Shown: piece by piece, positions 1 to 10,673 of the stretch
Layout of the letters: every line of letters starts with the position of its first letter
Position numbering within the stretch: the stretch's first letter is position 1
Assembly (NCBI GenBank): GCA_003427395.1
Contig: BFEA01000094.1
Coordinates: 26,510-60,718, forward strand
Reading direction: 5' to 3'
Origin: Chara braunii
Lineage: Eukaryota; Streptophyta; Charophyceae; Charales; Characeae
Length of the DNA: 34,209 nucleotides
Notes under the pieces: generated by a model
What the model was told of the DNA's origin: nothing
The model's input: the letters and a program-made list of their open reading frames with translations, nothing else
Database searches by the model: none
Program-made: the position numbers and the translations under genes

Positions 1-495
1 CATTTTCCGCCTTGTAAGCAGGCTGAAACAATTGAGCACATTTCCATGCAGTGCCCTATTGCACACTTCACATGGAGATGGTCGGACCTGGTATGGAGGA
101 AAATGGGGGTGAAAAACCCCTGACCCTCGTATAGGCAGGCGATCCTGGCAGGCTATTGGCCAGCGCAGGAGGCGAAGGCCTTCGAGGATAACATGTATAG
201 ACTGGGGAGGCAAGCGGTATTGTGGGTATTATGGTGGCAACGGTGCCTCCTGGTCATGGAAAGGGTATGTCACCGTATGTGTGGAGAGTGTAGAGATTAC
301 TGAGCAGGTCAAACAGACGGTCGAGTTAGAACTCGCATGCAGATGGCGTTTCCTAAAAGTCCACAATGATACCAACCGACAGGGGATGTGAAGAAAGCAA
401 TCACAAACTTCTTCAGGGAATGGTTGGGGGGGAACAAGGGGGGGTGGGTAGCGGAAGTAGAGTGGAGTGGGGCTATGTATCACCCGCGGTCGTGA
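1..495 (+). pseudogene. LINE ORF2 C-terminal remnant (zf-RVT zinc finger)
   Basis: Frame 1 from base 1 encodes CKQAETIEHISMQCPIAHF, which matches the Cys/His zinc-binding domain that follows reverse transcriptase in plant LINE ORF2 proteins: a Cys, the ET..H core, then Cys-Pro. This frame is broken by TGA at 121-123 and 301-303. Coding character continues in frame 2 from about 302 to 391 (VELELACRWRFLKVHND) and returns to frame 1 at about 388, reading through KKAITNFFREWLGG to a TGA at 493-495. I infer one nonsense mutation and two compensating indels. The RT and endonuclease parts lie off the left edge. No poly(A) tail is visible before the mitochondrial-like DNA at 577. The family call rests on the zinc-finger signature; the subclass cannot be told. 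Confidence 0.68.
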
Positions 496-576
496 CTGCG
501 GGCCTTTTTAACGCACGCAGCCTAACTCTAACCCAGTTAATGCGAAAACAATGAGAAAAGGTGCAAGATGAGCTAA

Positions 577-771
577 TTACATGATACCTCCCATAGACAA
601 CATAGTCCAAGCAAAACCACTCAAAATCTTCACTAAACTATGACCAGCCATCATATTGGCAAATAAACGTATTCCTAGACTTGGTGCGCGAAAACAATAA
701 GAAATTAGTTCAAGAAGTACTAACAAAGGGGCTAGTGGCAAAGGTACGCCTTGAGGTAATAAAAAACTCAA
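577..771 (-). pseudogene. atp6: Mitochondrial atp6 fragment in nuclear-type DNA (NUMT)
   Basis: The minus strand encodes part of subunit a of mitochondrial ATP synthase. The stretch LVLLELISYCFRAPSLGIRL followed by FANMMAGHSLVKILSGFAW is the conserved membrane segment of plant ATP6, including the conserved Arg of the proton channel in GIRLFAN. Only about 64 codons are present, against roughly 240 or more for a full gene, with no natural start or end. The fragment abuts an opposite-strand nad2 fragment within a few bases. Such a head-to-head junction of internal gene pieces suits a rearranged mitochondrial insertion in the nucleus. A mitochondrial contig is less likely because nuclear transposons surround it. 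It should not be functional. Confidence 0.85.
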
Positions 772-957
772 ATGGGATGGTTGGGTTTACTGAGTGTTTT
801 GATGACAATTTTATTGTTGATCAATAATTCTTTAACCACTGCTAATCTGTTTTATAATAATCTAATCATAGATAATTTGACCTATTTTTGTAAAATCTTT
901 CTATTGTTTGGTACTGCGAGCACCATTTTGATGTGTTTCGATTATTTCAAACAAGAA
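770..957 (+). pseudogene. nad2: Mitochondrial nad2 fragment (NUMT)
   Basis: The reading frame from 772 gives MGWLGLLSVLMTILLL, then NLTYFCKIFLLFGTAST and MCFDYFKQE. This is the part of NADH dehydrogenase subunit 2 (complex I membrane arm) that in land plants reads NVGWLGLLS to MCFDFFDQE. Homology starts next to the position where land-plant nad2 has its first intron, so the left edge may reflect an exon boundary; this comparison is from memory. Homology stops after the Glu codon at 955-957 and the frame then runs into a group II intron tail. About 62 of nearly 500 codons are present, so it is a broken copy. Confidence 0.82.
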
Positions 958-1117
958 ACCCGTGCCGCTGGCCCGGTGGAAACATCCAGGAGGCACGCAG
1001 TGTCGGCCCGTATGGGAGTGTTATGCGTTCGAGACGGAATGCTGATGGGGAGTTGTATGGCGGGAAACTGTCACGTACGGTTCGAAGGGCAGAGACTCAC
1101 CTCTGACCCCAAGCCAT
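958..1117 (+). ncRNA. Group II intron 3' end (domains V and VI), degenerate insertion
   Basis: Bases 1050-1083 form a canonical 34-nt domain V: it begins GAG, has a GAAA-type loop in CGGGAAACTG and closes with CACGTACGGTTC, the usual organellar 3' strand. Bases 1087-1109 fold as domain VI: GGG pairs with CCC, CAGAG (1090-1094) pairs with CTCTG (1101-1105), and A1106 is left bulged as the branch-point adenosine. The intron 3' end should lie at about 1113-1117. No domain I-III or maturase is seen, so only the catalytic tail is present. It directly follows the nad2 fragment but need not be a nad2 intron. It probably came with the mitochondrial insertion. Confidence 0.8.
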
Positions 1118-2097
1118 TTTAGGTTTTCGGGATCCCGACTGCGCGGGCTGACCGCCCACGGCCGGTTTTGACCTAGGCCGCGGCCGCCGGCCTAGGCCGG
1201 GACCCCCCTGGCCGACCGAGTTGTTTCGGCCTCAGTGTCGGTCGATCAGGGGGGCGGTTTTCGAAGCGGGAGCGGGTTTGGGGTGGGGGGGTAGGGGGGC
1301 ACCCCCTCAAAGTGACAGGTCGTCAAAAAAAAAACAACGGGGGGGGCCTGCACAAAACCCTAGAAGGGTGGGCCGCGAAAAATCCAGTGTCCCCCGTGTG
1401 CAGGTTCGTCCCCGCAGGGGTCAAATATATATATATTTATATATATTTTTTTCACTGTTCCAGACCCTCCTCCCTGCGACCCCGCCGGCCCAATGTGGGT
1501 TGGATGAGGGCCTGGTTGGGGCGGGCCGTGCGGTCAAGCCGGGTCGAAGCTAGACGGGGCTGCAGATCGCAGACCCCAAGCGGATCAGGGCCTCACGCAC
1601 TGAAAGGTAGGCGTCGGTTTCATTCATGAGGGCGATGACAGTTCGTGGCATATTTTAAAACAACACATTCATGGCAATCATAAGTCAGACCCTGTTTGGC
1701 ATACCAATGTCAAAACACATTGAAAATCAATCAGAGTGCGGCGAACCACAAGTTTCAAACAATAATAACAGGCAAGTGTGTCATAGTGTGTGTTCACTCA
1801 TGAGACTGATGGACATTCTTTAGCACATCATTTATGTAAGAACACATTCATTAGCACATCATCCCTATGTCGCATCTGAAATTAACAGCACATTCATAAT
1901 GGAGGCATCTATGACATGCAGGTGTGTGGCATCGGAGAAGCACATAATTTGCAACAATCACGACAACAGAGCAAAAAACAATCACCAAACAACAACGACT
2001 CAGATGCAAGACCAATGTTGGCGGAGGAACAAGAACAAGAGCAAATATATGACAAAGCATTTCAATGGAAATGCGTATGTACAAGGCTGAAGCCAAA
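1118..2097. other. Non-coding stretch, GC-rich then AT-rich
   Basis: No convincing gene is visible. The first part is GC-rich and contains CCTAGGCCGCGGCCG at about 1173-1187, which recurs near 8141. A short (TA)n tract lies at 1424-1448. The rest is AT-rich with several loose copies of a CACATTCAT-like word, and no open frame shows protein-like composition. Confidence 0.5.
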
Positions 2098-2335
2098 AAC
2101 TGGACCCGTAGTCTCTACTGTACAACCGAGTAGCAAAACAAACTTGGACCCATCATCTCTGCTACACAACAGAGTAGCAAAAAAATACTGGACCCGTCGT
2201 CTCTACTGTACAACCGAGTAGCAAAAAAAAACTGGACCCATCGTCTTTGCTACACAACAGAGTAGCAAAAAAAAACAAGACCCGTCGACGGGCGTCGTCT
2301 CTACTGTACAACCGAGTAGCAAAAAAAAAAAAAAA
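2098..2335. repeat. Minisatellite of two alternating units
   Basis: About five units of roughly 45-50 bp run in tandem, each ending in GAGTAGC followed by an A-run. Type A units contain CTCTACTGTACAACCGAGTAG and type B units contain TCTGCTACACAACAGAGTAG (or TCTTTGCTACAC), and the order is A-B-A-B-A. Each unit carries a short inverted repeat, CTACT/AGTAG in A and GCTAC/GTAGC in B. The alternation implies that the amplified unit is the A+B dimer of about 95 bp. A weaker related copy continues to about 2420. Confidence 0.75.
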
Positions 2336-2406
2336 AAAACCTAATGTCCACATACTGTCGTCATCTCCCACCAAAGTAGAAAAAAAAAAATACACCACGG
2401 ACGTCG

Positions 2407-4440
2407 TCATCTCCCACTAGAGCGCGCGCGGCCTCTCCCGGAGGACGGGCCGCCATGCGGTCCTCCCCGGCGCCCTCCTCTCCCTCCAGCACCTGTGCCC
2501 CGTGCCCCGCTGACGTATGCCGCATGTGCTGCAGCAGCCTTCGCGGCCACCTGTGCCCTGTGTCTGCGGGCCGCAGTCTCGATTGGCTCAGACTCAGTGT
2601 CTGCGTGCTCGTCCTCCTCTGCCTGTGCAGCAATCCCCCTCTCTCTCTCCCTCTGAATCGCGTCCAATGTTGCCTGCCCGGCGGCGACCCCTGGAGCGAG
2701 TCGAGCCTCAACCTCCGAGAGGCCATGCTGTCGTCTCGTCCCGGGACGCATCAACAACCCCTCCTCGCCCGATGTGAACTGCTCTCCCCGCAGCCTGTCC
2801 GTGGATGTCCCTGCGGCCTCGAGGACCAATGATCTCCTCGTCTCCGCTCGTGACAAACCAAGCATGCGGCCTGCCATCTGCAGGCTCGGACGTCCGGACC
2901 CACCCTCCACAGCCTGCGTCTGAACATCCGTACGTCCCGTGAAGATGCCCCTCCCGGCGTCGTAATCCGCCCGCAACCGGCCCCCGACCCGACGAACGGC
3001 TGACCATCCACCACCCACACCACCTCGGACTGTCGGCGGGGAACCGCCACTGTGCGCAACTCCGGGTGCCGCAGTCCCGTCCCCGGTGTCGACCCTGGCC
3101 TCCGGAGTCCGTGCGAGCGGTGGAGGCATCGATCCTGCACTATCTCTACCGCCGTCGCTGCGTCTGTCGGACCCCACCTCACCCGCACCGGACTCCCTCC
3201 CTCTCACGCCGCTGAGCGACGAACCCGACCAGTGAGGGCTCTGCACCACGAACGGCGGCGGTGAATATACCCTCCGAGGGGCCCGCTGCTTGCCGCTCTT
3301 GTGGCTCACGTGTGCAAAACGGTCATCCGTCAACGCTTGCGCCAAAGTGTTGACGTCGAAGAAAGTGTGCGTTGTGTCCTCACGGCGCAAGGGAGGCACT
3401 GCGGGGTCCCTCAACACCAAAGCGAGCCTATACTGATCGTCCTCGGGACCGTGGTCGTCGTCATCGTCGTCATCCGGTCCATCGTCTCCACCGACACCCG
3501 CGGTATCCCCATCTCCACCGAGTCCACCCTCTCCTCAGCCACACACTGCGGCACCCTATCCCTCATCACCCGTGGTCTCGCTATCGCCACGGCCCCCACT
3601 AGGCGACCCACCGCCCATGACAAGATCCTGCCCCTCAGGGACACCCGCGGTCTCCTCGTCGCCGCGTCGTCCACCACCTGACCCACCACCCGCGGCGGCA
3701 TCCTGCCCCTCATAATCGAACTCCCCTTGAACCGCCTCCTCAGGGACACCCGAGTCGTCGACGTCACGGCTCCCCCCCCCTCCTGTCTCCAAGTCCCTCT
3801 GCCGACGCTGCTCGTCGAGATACGCGAACCGACCCTCCCACTGTGGCAAACTCCTCAGCCGCTCCTCCTCCTCTCGGTCCAAACGGGCATCCCTCTCCTC
3901 CTCAGTCTCAACAGAGCCCCGCTCAACGTCCGCGTCTGTGCGCACCTCCTGCGGTGAGGCACATCGACGTCCCTCGACACTGAAATCCCCCAAGCTCCCG
4001 CCAAGCCCTACGACGTCGAAGTCTTGTGTGCGGAGCACCGACGGCGAGCGGGGGCGGATACCGGCGTCAGAAGGAGTCCTCTCCCCCCCACGATCTTTAC
4101 CGTCATGTGTCCGGTCTCTGCCTGCTGCTGACGCCAACCTCTCTGAACGCCTAAGTGCCTCGGGCTATGCAGAGATCGGATGATGGGAGGGAGAGAAGCG
4201 ACGATCGCGAAGGGGCACCTCCTCATCCTCGGCCTCCCCCTCGGCCTCGCTGTCGCTCCTAACCTCCCAACGCCTGCCTGTCTGCCGAAGACCTCCCCGT
4301 GGCTGCTGCTCCCCCGAGTCGTCCACGCGAACCTCCCCATGCGAACGTCCTCCACGACCACCGCCTGCTCTGCTGCTGCCACTCGCCTGCGCGGTCCATG
4401 GCGTCACGACCCCCACCGTACGTGATTTACACTCGCTCAA
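2407..4440 (-). pseudogene. Long disordered ORF downstream of hAT transposase
   Basis: One minus-strand frame, different from that of the transposase upstream, stays coding-like from 4440 to a stop at 2407-2409, about 680 codons. It is interrupted only by TAG near 4165, TAG near 3556 and one TGA shortly after. The product is rich in Gly, Arg, Asp and Glu, with an acidic block EAEGEAEDEE, a run GPDDDDDDDHGPEDD, a more ordered stretch TLAQALTDDRFAHVSHKSGK, and an Ala/Arg-rich C-terminus. No known domain is recognised. It overlaps the end of the transposase frame by 14 bases, so it may be a C-terminal extension reached by a frame change or splicing, or a second element ORF. All three stops could derive from Gln, Trp or Arg codons by single C-to-T or G-to-A changes. 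Confidence 0.5.
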
Positions 4441-7035
4441 TCGTCGAGTCGCGACTCAGCGGCGTGTCATCATCGTCAGTCCAGTCGTCGTCGATGTCGT
4501 CGTCTGCCGCAGCAGCGTCCATATCATTCCCACCCTCCGGCCACGGTCGCAGCTCCGTCGCTCTGGTGCCGAACACGTCCCGAACCGAACGGGCTCTAGA
4601 CGGTCGGCTGTCATGGAAAGCGACAATCTGCCGCTGGATCTCCTGCTCGAGAACACTGCCATCAGGTCGCGGTCCCCACACCTCGGGCTCCACATCTCCC
4701 TCCTCATCCTCCTCCTCTGCCGCCCTCCCCCCCTGACCGGTCCCCATAACCCATGGCAACACGTAGCCACCACCCTGCCGTGCGCACGAGGCCAGTTTGA
4801 GATTGGTGGCAATCTTAACCAGCTGTGCAAGCTTGGCGAACCCAAGCTTGCAGCGCCTCGCCGTGCTGACGCGCTCGTGCTCCGCCAAGTTCCTCTCCGC
4901 TGGAGAGGCAGACGTCCACAAGTGCATGACACGGACGGCGATGGTGCGCAACTCCGGGTGGGCACATCCATGCTCAAACCACCACGTTGCACATCGCTCG
5001 GTCTCGCTGTTCCCCCTGCAATCGGCCGCCTCGGCATCGGAGAGGTCACGATCTCCCCAATCCCCTCGCCTCGAGTGGAACGCCCTCATCTGGTCCCTCA
5101 CGCTCCTGTACAATCAGCCGACCGGATCACCGTCGATCTGTGCCAGAAGAAATCTGTCGCACTCCTCGACCACACGGCGGTCGTCGGCGGTTGTCTCCAA
5201 CGAATGGTAATACGTGAGGGACCTTCGACGAGGGTTGAGGAGGTGGGCCACGGCATGTGCGGGCTCTAGCATGTGGAGGTTGCGGATGGCAACCTCATGC
5301 ACGCATGACTCGATCATGTCCGTCGGCACGTCGACCCTCCTCATCAACTGCGGCAAATGCTGACTCCACTCATAAACGATGGACATCATCATCCCCCCTC
5401 TATCCATCCTGCGCAACAAATGGTGGACGGGCGACATGACTAGGATGGCGTACTGGATAGGCTGCCAAAACTCCCCGTCCCTGATCTGCTGCTGCACCCA
5501 CTGCGCCTGAGATACGTGGGCGCGATCCCACGGGATGCGTGCCCAAGCATCCCCGTGCAACATGCTCTCCAACGCATCTCGTCGGCCTTTGAGACACGTC
5601 AGCATCAGAAAATCCGATGCAAACTGTGTCCCAACGGGCTCGACGAGCTGAACGGGAGGGCTCACCTTCCTAAACAGGGTGTGAGCAGCGCCGTGAGATT
5701 TAATAAATCGCACAAGCGCTCGAACGCGGATGATGGTCTCCTTGACCCACCCCACTCGCGTCCCGATATCAAACAACATCAAGTTGCAAACATGGGTGGA
5801 GCAGGGGAGCCAGGTGATCCTCCTGATGTCACGCTCGGGGTCTGTGGCGAACCTGCGCGCTGCCGCCGTATAGCTACCGGCAGAGTCTATGCAGAAGCCG
5901 ATCACGTCCTTTGCAGGAAAGGACAAGATGATGGCCCGCCACCTACTGTACACGACGTCCGCTGTGTCTCGGACCGACCCGTCACGTGCGACGGTGGCGT
6001 ATAGCAGGGCGCTATTGGCGCCCCCGGCGAGGAAGTTCACGAGCGGCTTGTCGCTGCGTGACTTCCTCCCGTCGAAGAGGATGGTGGCACCGCTGTGCTG
6101 GAAAGTGGCGCGCACCTCGCTCACGATCGTCGCCATCATCGCCCTCTGCGAAGGGATACCGACGCCCGCTGTAACCCTGTAGGAGGGAAACCGGAACCGG
6201 ATAGAGCGAGGCACTCTCTCTGCTGCCTGCCACACCCTCTGGAACTCCAGACCACGGAAGGCGTTGAATGGCAACTTCCTCACGTAGATCCACTGAAGCC
6301 ACGCGTCTGAGAACTCGACCAACTTCTCTCTAGCGTACATCTCGTCAATCGTGGTCTGTCGAGCCCTCTTCTCCCTGCCCGTGTCCGGCACCTTGACACC
6401 AGCCTTCCCCACTGACCTCTTCTCCCTCCTCGCTCGCTCCAACTCCGGTCGCGACGCCCTAGTAGCAGGACCCGCTCGACCGACGCCTCTCGACGTCATC
6501 ACCACCTCCTCCCCTAGCAAGTTAGGCTCTCCAACTGCCTCGTCTGCCTCGTCTGCAACCGCCCCCTCCCTGGCCCCACCCTCGCGGCCCTCCTCCTCAT
6601 CGAGAGCATCCTGAATCTCGTCCCTCTCTGCGTCGTCCATCCGCTGTCTCTGACCACCCGCGAGTGCTCTCGTGTCTCGTATGCCCTCGTCTGCCATCCA
6701 CCTCTGCACCCGCTGAGCAGTGGATGACACGAATGTGTAGTCCGTGTCGTTCCAGAGTTCCGCGAGAACTCTCATCCCCCCAGCCTTGCAGAACTTCGAC
6801 TGCGTGAAATGACGCGCGGCCTTCGACGACCCCCCTGAAACAAGTGGCCGCATAAGTTGCAACGCAACTTTCGGTCCCCGTGCGTCTTGGACTGGTCGCC
6901 GACGTACTGGCCCGCGGTGACGAAGTTCCAAACAATGTTCCCTCGCCTCAACTTCGCCATCTCGTTCTCGAACAGCGGGTTGAAGTTAGCACCCCCAGAC
7001 CCCCCCGCACCGCTGCTCCCTGCACCCCCCGTCAT
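4427..7035 (-). pseudogene. hAT-superfamily transposase (BED finger, DUF659, hAT_C)
   Basis: The likely ATG is at 7035-7033. The N-terminus is Gly/Ser-rich and leads to a BED-type zinc finger (CNLCGHLF, then ARHFTQSKFC) split by a frameshift in a run of six C at about 6835. The core matches DUF659: TILFDGRKS near 6070 with the first catalytic Asp, GFCIDSAGSYTAA near 5880 with the second Asp, then LPCSTHVCNLML near 5790, the usual C..H motif. The dimerisation region is CATWWFEHGCAHPELR near 4970 and TSASPAERN near 4900, where the conserved Glu sits. The frame has one TGA at 5114-5116, probably from Trp or Arg, and ends with TAA at 4427-4429. Full hAT proteins are about 600-800 residues, so length is normal. 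The enzyme would excise and reinsert the element, but the two lesions make this copy dead. Terminal inverted repeats were not found. Confidence 0.85.
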
Positions 7036-7257
7036 CGCCCCCCCCACCAGGATCCAACAAGTCGTGGCCTCGATCTTGGATGTCGTCTGACCGTGCTGCA
7101 CCGTCGATGTAGCGTCTCCTCAATGTCGCTGCACCCTGACGTCCCCGCCGCTCCTGCCGCCGCGTCCCCTCAATGTCGCGCAAGCCCACTGTCCACTAGC
7201 ACCCCGACCGGCCGCCCAGCAGCGCGCCACGGAGGTGTGCAGCCCTGCCCGGCCGCC

Positions 7258-7400
7258 CTCGGCCGTGATCGGCCTCGATCGGTCGTGTTCGGTCGTGTTC
7301 GGCCGTGCTCGGCCGTGTTCGGCCACGTTCGGCCGTGTTCGGCTGCGTTCGGCCGTGTTCGGCCGTGTTCGGCTGTGTTCGGCCGCGTTCGGTCTTGCCC
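7258..7400. repeat. 10-bp tandem array (TTCGGCCGTG)n
   Basis: About 14 imperfect copies of a 10-base unit, TTCGGCCGTG with C/T and G/C variants, lie about 220 bp upstream of the transposase start codon. The 10-bp period places each copy on the same face of the helix. hAT transposases are known to bind short repeats near element ends, so this could be a binding array, but that is inference from position. Confidence 0.8.
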
Positions 7401-7520
7401 GGCCGCGGCCGGGCACTAAAATGGCCGCGCGCTGAAAAACGACGCGCGTGGCGATGGCGACGGCCGTGCGGCGGCCGCTGCCCGGCGTGCTCGCGCGGCG
7501 CGCGCCGCTGCAGGGTGCGC

Positions 7521-7567
7521 AGGAAGAAGAAGAAGAAGAAGAAGAAGATCTCTCTCTCTCTCTCAAG

Positions 7568-7606
<39 letters not shown>

Positions 7607-7686
7607 NNNNNNNNNNNNNNNNNNNNNNNNNNNNNNNNNNNNNNNNNNNNNNNNNNNNNNNNNNNNNNNNNNNNNNNNNNNNNNNN

Positions 7687-7765
<79 letters not shown>
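7521..7765. repeat. (GAA)n and (CT)n microsatellite with 80-N gap
   Basis: A (GAA)n tract at 7521-7547 passes into (CT)n from 7550. The assembly breaks at 7607-7686, all N, and resumes as (CT)n to 7765. Reading frames through here encode only repeated Ser-Leu or Arg-Glu and are not genes. The N number is probably a placeholder and the true repeat length is unknown. Confidence 0.95.
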
Positions 7766-7768
<3 letters not shown>

Positions 7769-8930
7769 GGCAAGCAGGCATTTCGGCAGCATAACGGCAA
7801 GTTGGCAACAGCAACAACTGCTGCCGTTTCAGACGGCAATAGTTTTGTCGTGGCCTGGGCCTGGACCAACCGCCCTCCCCACACTACCCACTGCCCACGC
7901 GGTGCCCCTCACTCGGTGGCACCGAAACAGGGCCAAAATGGCCCACCGGGCCTTTTTTTTCTTTTTTTTCTTTTTTTTTCTGTTTTTATTTTTTCTGCGC
8001 CGCGCCGAAGGTCGGACACCCAAAAAAACAAATATGGGCGTATAGGGCTTTTCCAGCCCTACACGCCCATATTTTTTTATTTTTTTTTTACACGTAAAAA
8101 ATAGGAAAAAAAAATAATGTACCGAACTCGGCAGGTCGGCCTAGGCCGCGGCCGATTCGGACCCCCTGGCCGGGGCCGGGTGTGCAACATAGTGTGTGTG
8201 TGTGCGCGGGCGTGTGTGTGTTTCGTATGAGACAGAATACTACCGCGACGTCAATCGCGGCGAGTTGCGTTTGAAAATGCGATCAAAAGTCATACCATCA
8301 TAAGGCTGAGTGATCCACATCGTATGGAGAAGGCTCATTCATCCCGTACACAAAAGCAACAGACGTGCATACATCGACCTCTATGTTTCACCAATCCTAC
8401 CAACGCCACAGGACCATGACCCGAAGGTAAGGCCAGAAGACCACAAAAGAAAAGCAAAAGAAAATCACAACTAGAAAAAGAACGACATAAGAGAATCGAC
8501 AAGGCACAGAACAACATGCAACAGCGAAAGGTTGAAGGGCAAGGGGGAGGCGGGTGGGCAGGCATACAACACAAAACAACAAAGCAAACAGGGTGAAAGG
8601 CATGGGGTAAACAGATGGGCAAGCATACATCATAAGGCAGCAAGGGAAACAACAGCAAGACAAACGTCAACCATGCAAAAACAACACCTGCAAAAGTACA
8701 AGTTTACACAGAAAACAGCCTAAAAAAAAATACAAGTATAAACAAAGCAAAGACTGAAAAAGATAAAACTGATGATAGATTGTTTCGTCGGAATTGCACC
8801 GACTCATCAGGAGGCTGAACCCTCGACAATCTGCGGAGTACCGGTTTTGGATGTTCTGGGTCATGAACCCTTTGACCCTTGTTGAAGGCAGATTGCCCAC
8901 AAGCGGAACATAGCAGCGAGGGGCACCCGT
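7766..8930. other. Non-coding DNA with homopolymers and a weak local duplication
   Basis: T-runs surround 7950-8000 and an A/T-rich stretch ends near 8120. A GC-rich word at 8141 repeats one near 1173, followed by a short GT-rich tract at 8189-8222. From 8330 the DNA is A- and C-rich with a loose duplication (GGGCAAGCATACA near 8615, GGGCAGGCATACA near 8557). I see no gene. Confidence 0.45.
8031..8073. repeat. 19-bp stem hairpin
   Basis: Arm AATATGGGCGTATAGGGCT at 8031-8049 pairs with 8055-8073 with a single mismatch, around a 5-base loop TTTCC. T-rich sequence follows. It resembles a compact foldback remnant. A terminator reading is not appropriate for nuclear DNA without a gene upstream. 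Confidence 0.85.
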
Positions 8931-8932
8931 GT

Positions 8933-9400
8933 GAAGCACCAGGCAACACACCCGAAGCCACTCAACCGCACAACACCAAAGACGACTGCAAGGAACGACA
9001 CGTCAAACGGCGGACGGCAGCAAGAAACAACTCTGCGAAGCACCAGGCAACGCACCAGAAGTCACTCAACTAAAGAACGACACCGGCGGCTGCAAGGAAC
9101 AACACCGCAAGTGGAGGCACAGCACAGCGCCCGTGTTACTTGAATGAAGCACAAGGCAACATACACAAGACGACCACACTACACGACCCACAAGCAAGGA
9201 ACCCAAAAGGCACGACACATGAATGGACAGCTTGGAAGCAGCGCGGCGAAGCACAAGGCAACACGACTAGTAGACTACCACAACCAGACTGCACAGCGAA
9301 CGTAACAGCACACAACGAACAACACGTGACCCAAGCGGGATATGCAGCAAGGCAACGGTGAAGCGCAGACAGCACGAGGCAGCCCACACATCCAACACGG
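8933..9400. repeat. Degenerate tandem repeat, about 105-bp period
   Basis: The word GAAGCACMAGGCAAC starts at 8933, 9037, 9146 and 9248, with a poorer copy near 9360, so spacing is 102-112 bases. Between the anchors, partly conserved words recur (CTGCAAGGAAC, AACAACAC). The region is rich in A and C on this strand and has no coding character. It looks like an old satellite array. Confidence 0.55.
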
Positions 9401-9861
<461 letters not shown>

Positions 9862-10673
9862 TTTTTTTTCCTATTTTGTTCAAAAAGAATTTCCACACAC
9901 CAAAAACGACCCCCCCGAAAATGATTTTTTTTTTTGTTTTTTTTTCAAGGGGGTAGAGTCAGGGTTCCGGAACCCCAATCCGCAACCCCGACCCCCAACC
10001 CCCTCGGCCGCTGTGGGCCGCGGCAGACCGCAGTCGTCGCGGTCATGACCGCGGCCTCGCGGCCGCGGGGGATTCATAGGAGTGGGGAGTCTGGGGACAA
10101 GCCGACTGATGATCAGAATTTGGAAGGTACAAGGGACTACCGTTTGGTGTTCAGGGACTGGACTAACATTGAACCCTCTTTTCCACTTCGTCCGACCACA
10201 GGTTTTCCCGACTCTTTTCCTACCCATGCCCTTTCCCTAGCAGAAATTCTGATAAAAAAAGAAAACAAGCCTGAGCCCCGGTGCCCCCCAGGCCCCAGGG
10301 CACGGCCTCGCCCCCGCAGAGGAACACAGGATCCTGGCTAAGATGGAGCAACAGAAGACTACAGACGGAGTCAGAGCCAACAACTGGATTACACTTGTGG
10401 AAGCGATGTGTGGGACCACTAGGGTGGAGCGTTGGTTCTGGCGGCCTGATCAGGGCTGAAGAGATGGTTTGGCAATACAATCTTTGGTTAAAATAAACTC
10501 CTATTGGCAACTGTCATTCACTCCGCTACCTGCTCAGTCAATCCCCTGGTGACAAGGGCAATCAGTGCTGGCAGGTCAAACTCAGTTTTGTGATCTATAA
10601 TGCGACGCTGGACCCGTTTTCCAGCAGGTGCTGCTCCCCACCAATAGATTGGAAATTTAAAAAAAAAGAAAAA
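9862..10673. other. Unclassified DNA with a possible mRNA-like 3' end
   Basis: T-runs and a GC-rich block (10010-10075) are followed by more balanced sequence. On the plus strand about 10318-10458 reads as EEHRILAKMEQQKTTDGV and onward to a TGA, and an AATAAA lies at 10492-10497. A pyrimidine-rich stretch ending in CAG precedes it near 10245. This could be the last exon of a gene relic, but no homologue is recognised and the open stretch is short. Confidence 0.25.

Noticed and set aside
1065-1090. tRNA T-arm (GGTTCGA)
   Set aside because: The word belongs to group II intron domain V; no acceptor, D or anticodon arm surrounds it. No tRNA gene was found elsewhere by eye.
2098-2335. CRISPR-like array
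   Set aside because: Units are contiguous and alternate in two types with no unique spacers of even length, and the context is eukaryotic.
2455-7101. Plus-strand ORFs of 120-220 codons opposite the hAT gene
   Set aside because: They lie antisense to clear transposase motifs in GC-rich DNA where stops are rare, so they are shadows.
7120-8104. Long frames of Ser-Leu or Arg-Glu repeats on both strands
   Set aside because: They are translations of the (CT)n tract and of N bases; there is no real coding signal.
10318-10497. Terminal exon with an AATAAA signal
   Set aside because: The open stretch is about 45 codons with no recognised family or clear splice site. Noted in the spacer entry but not called as a gene.
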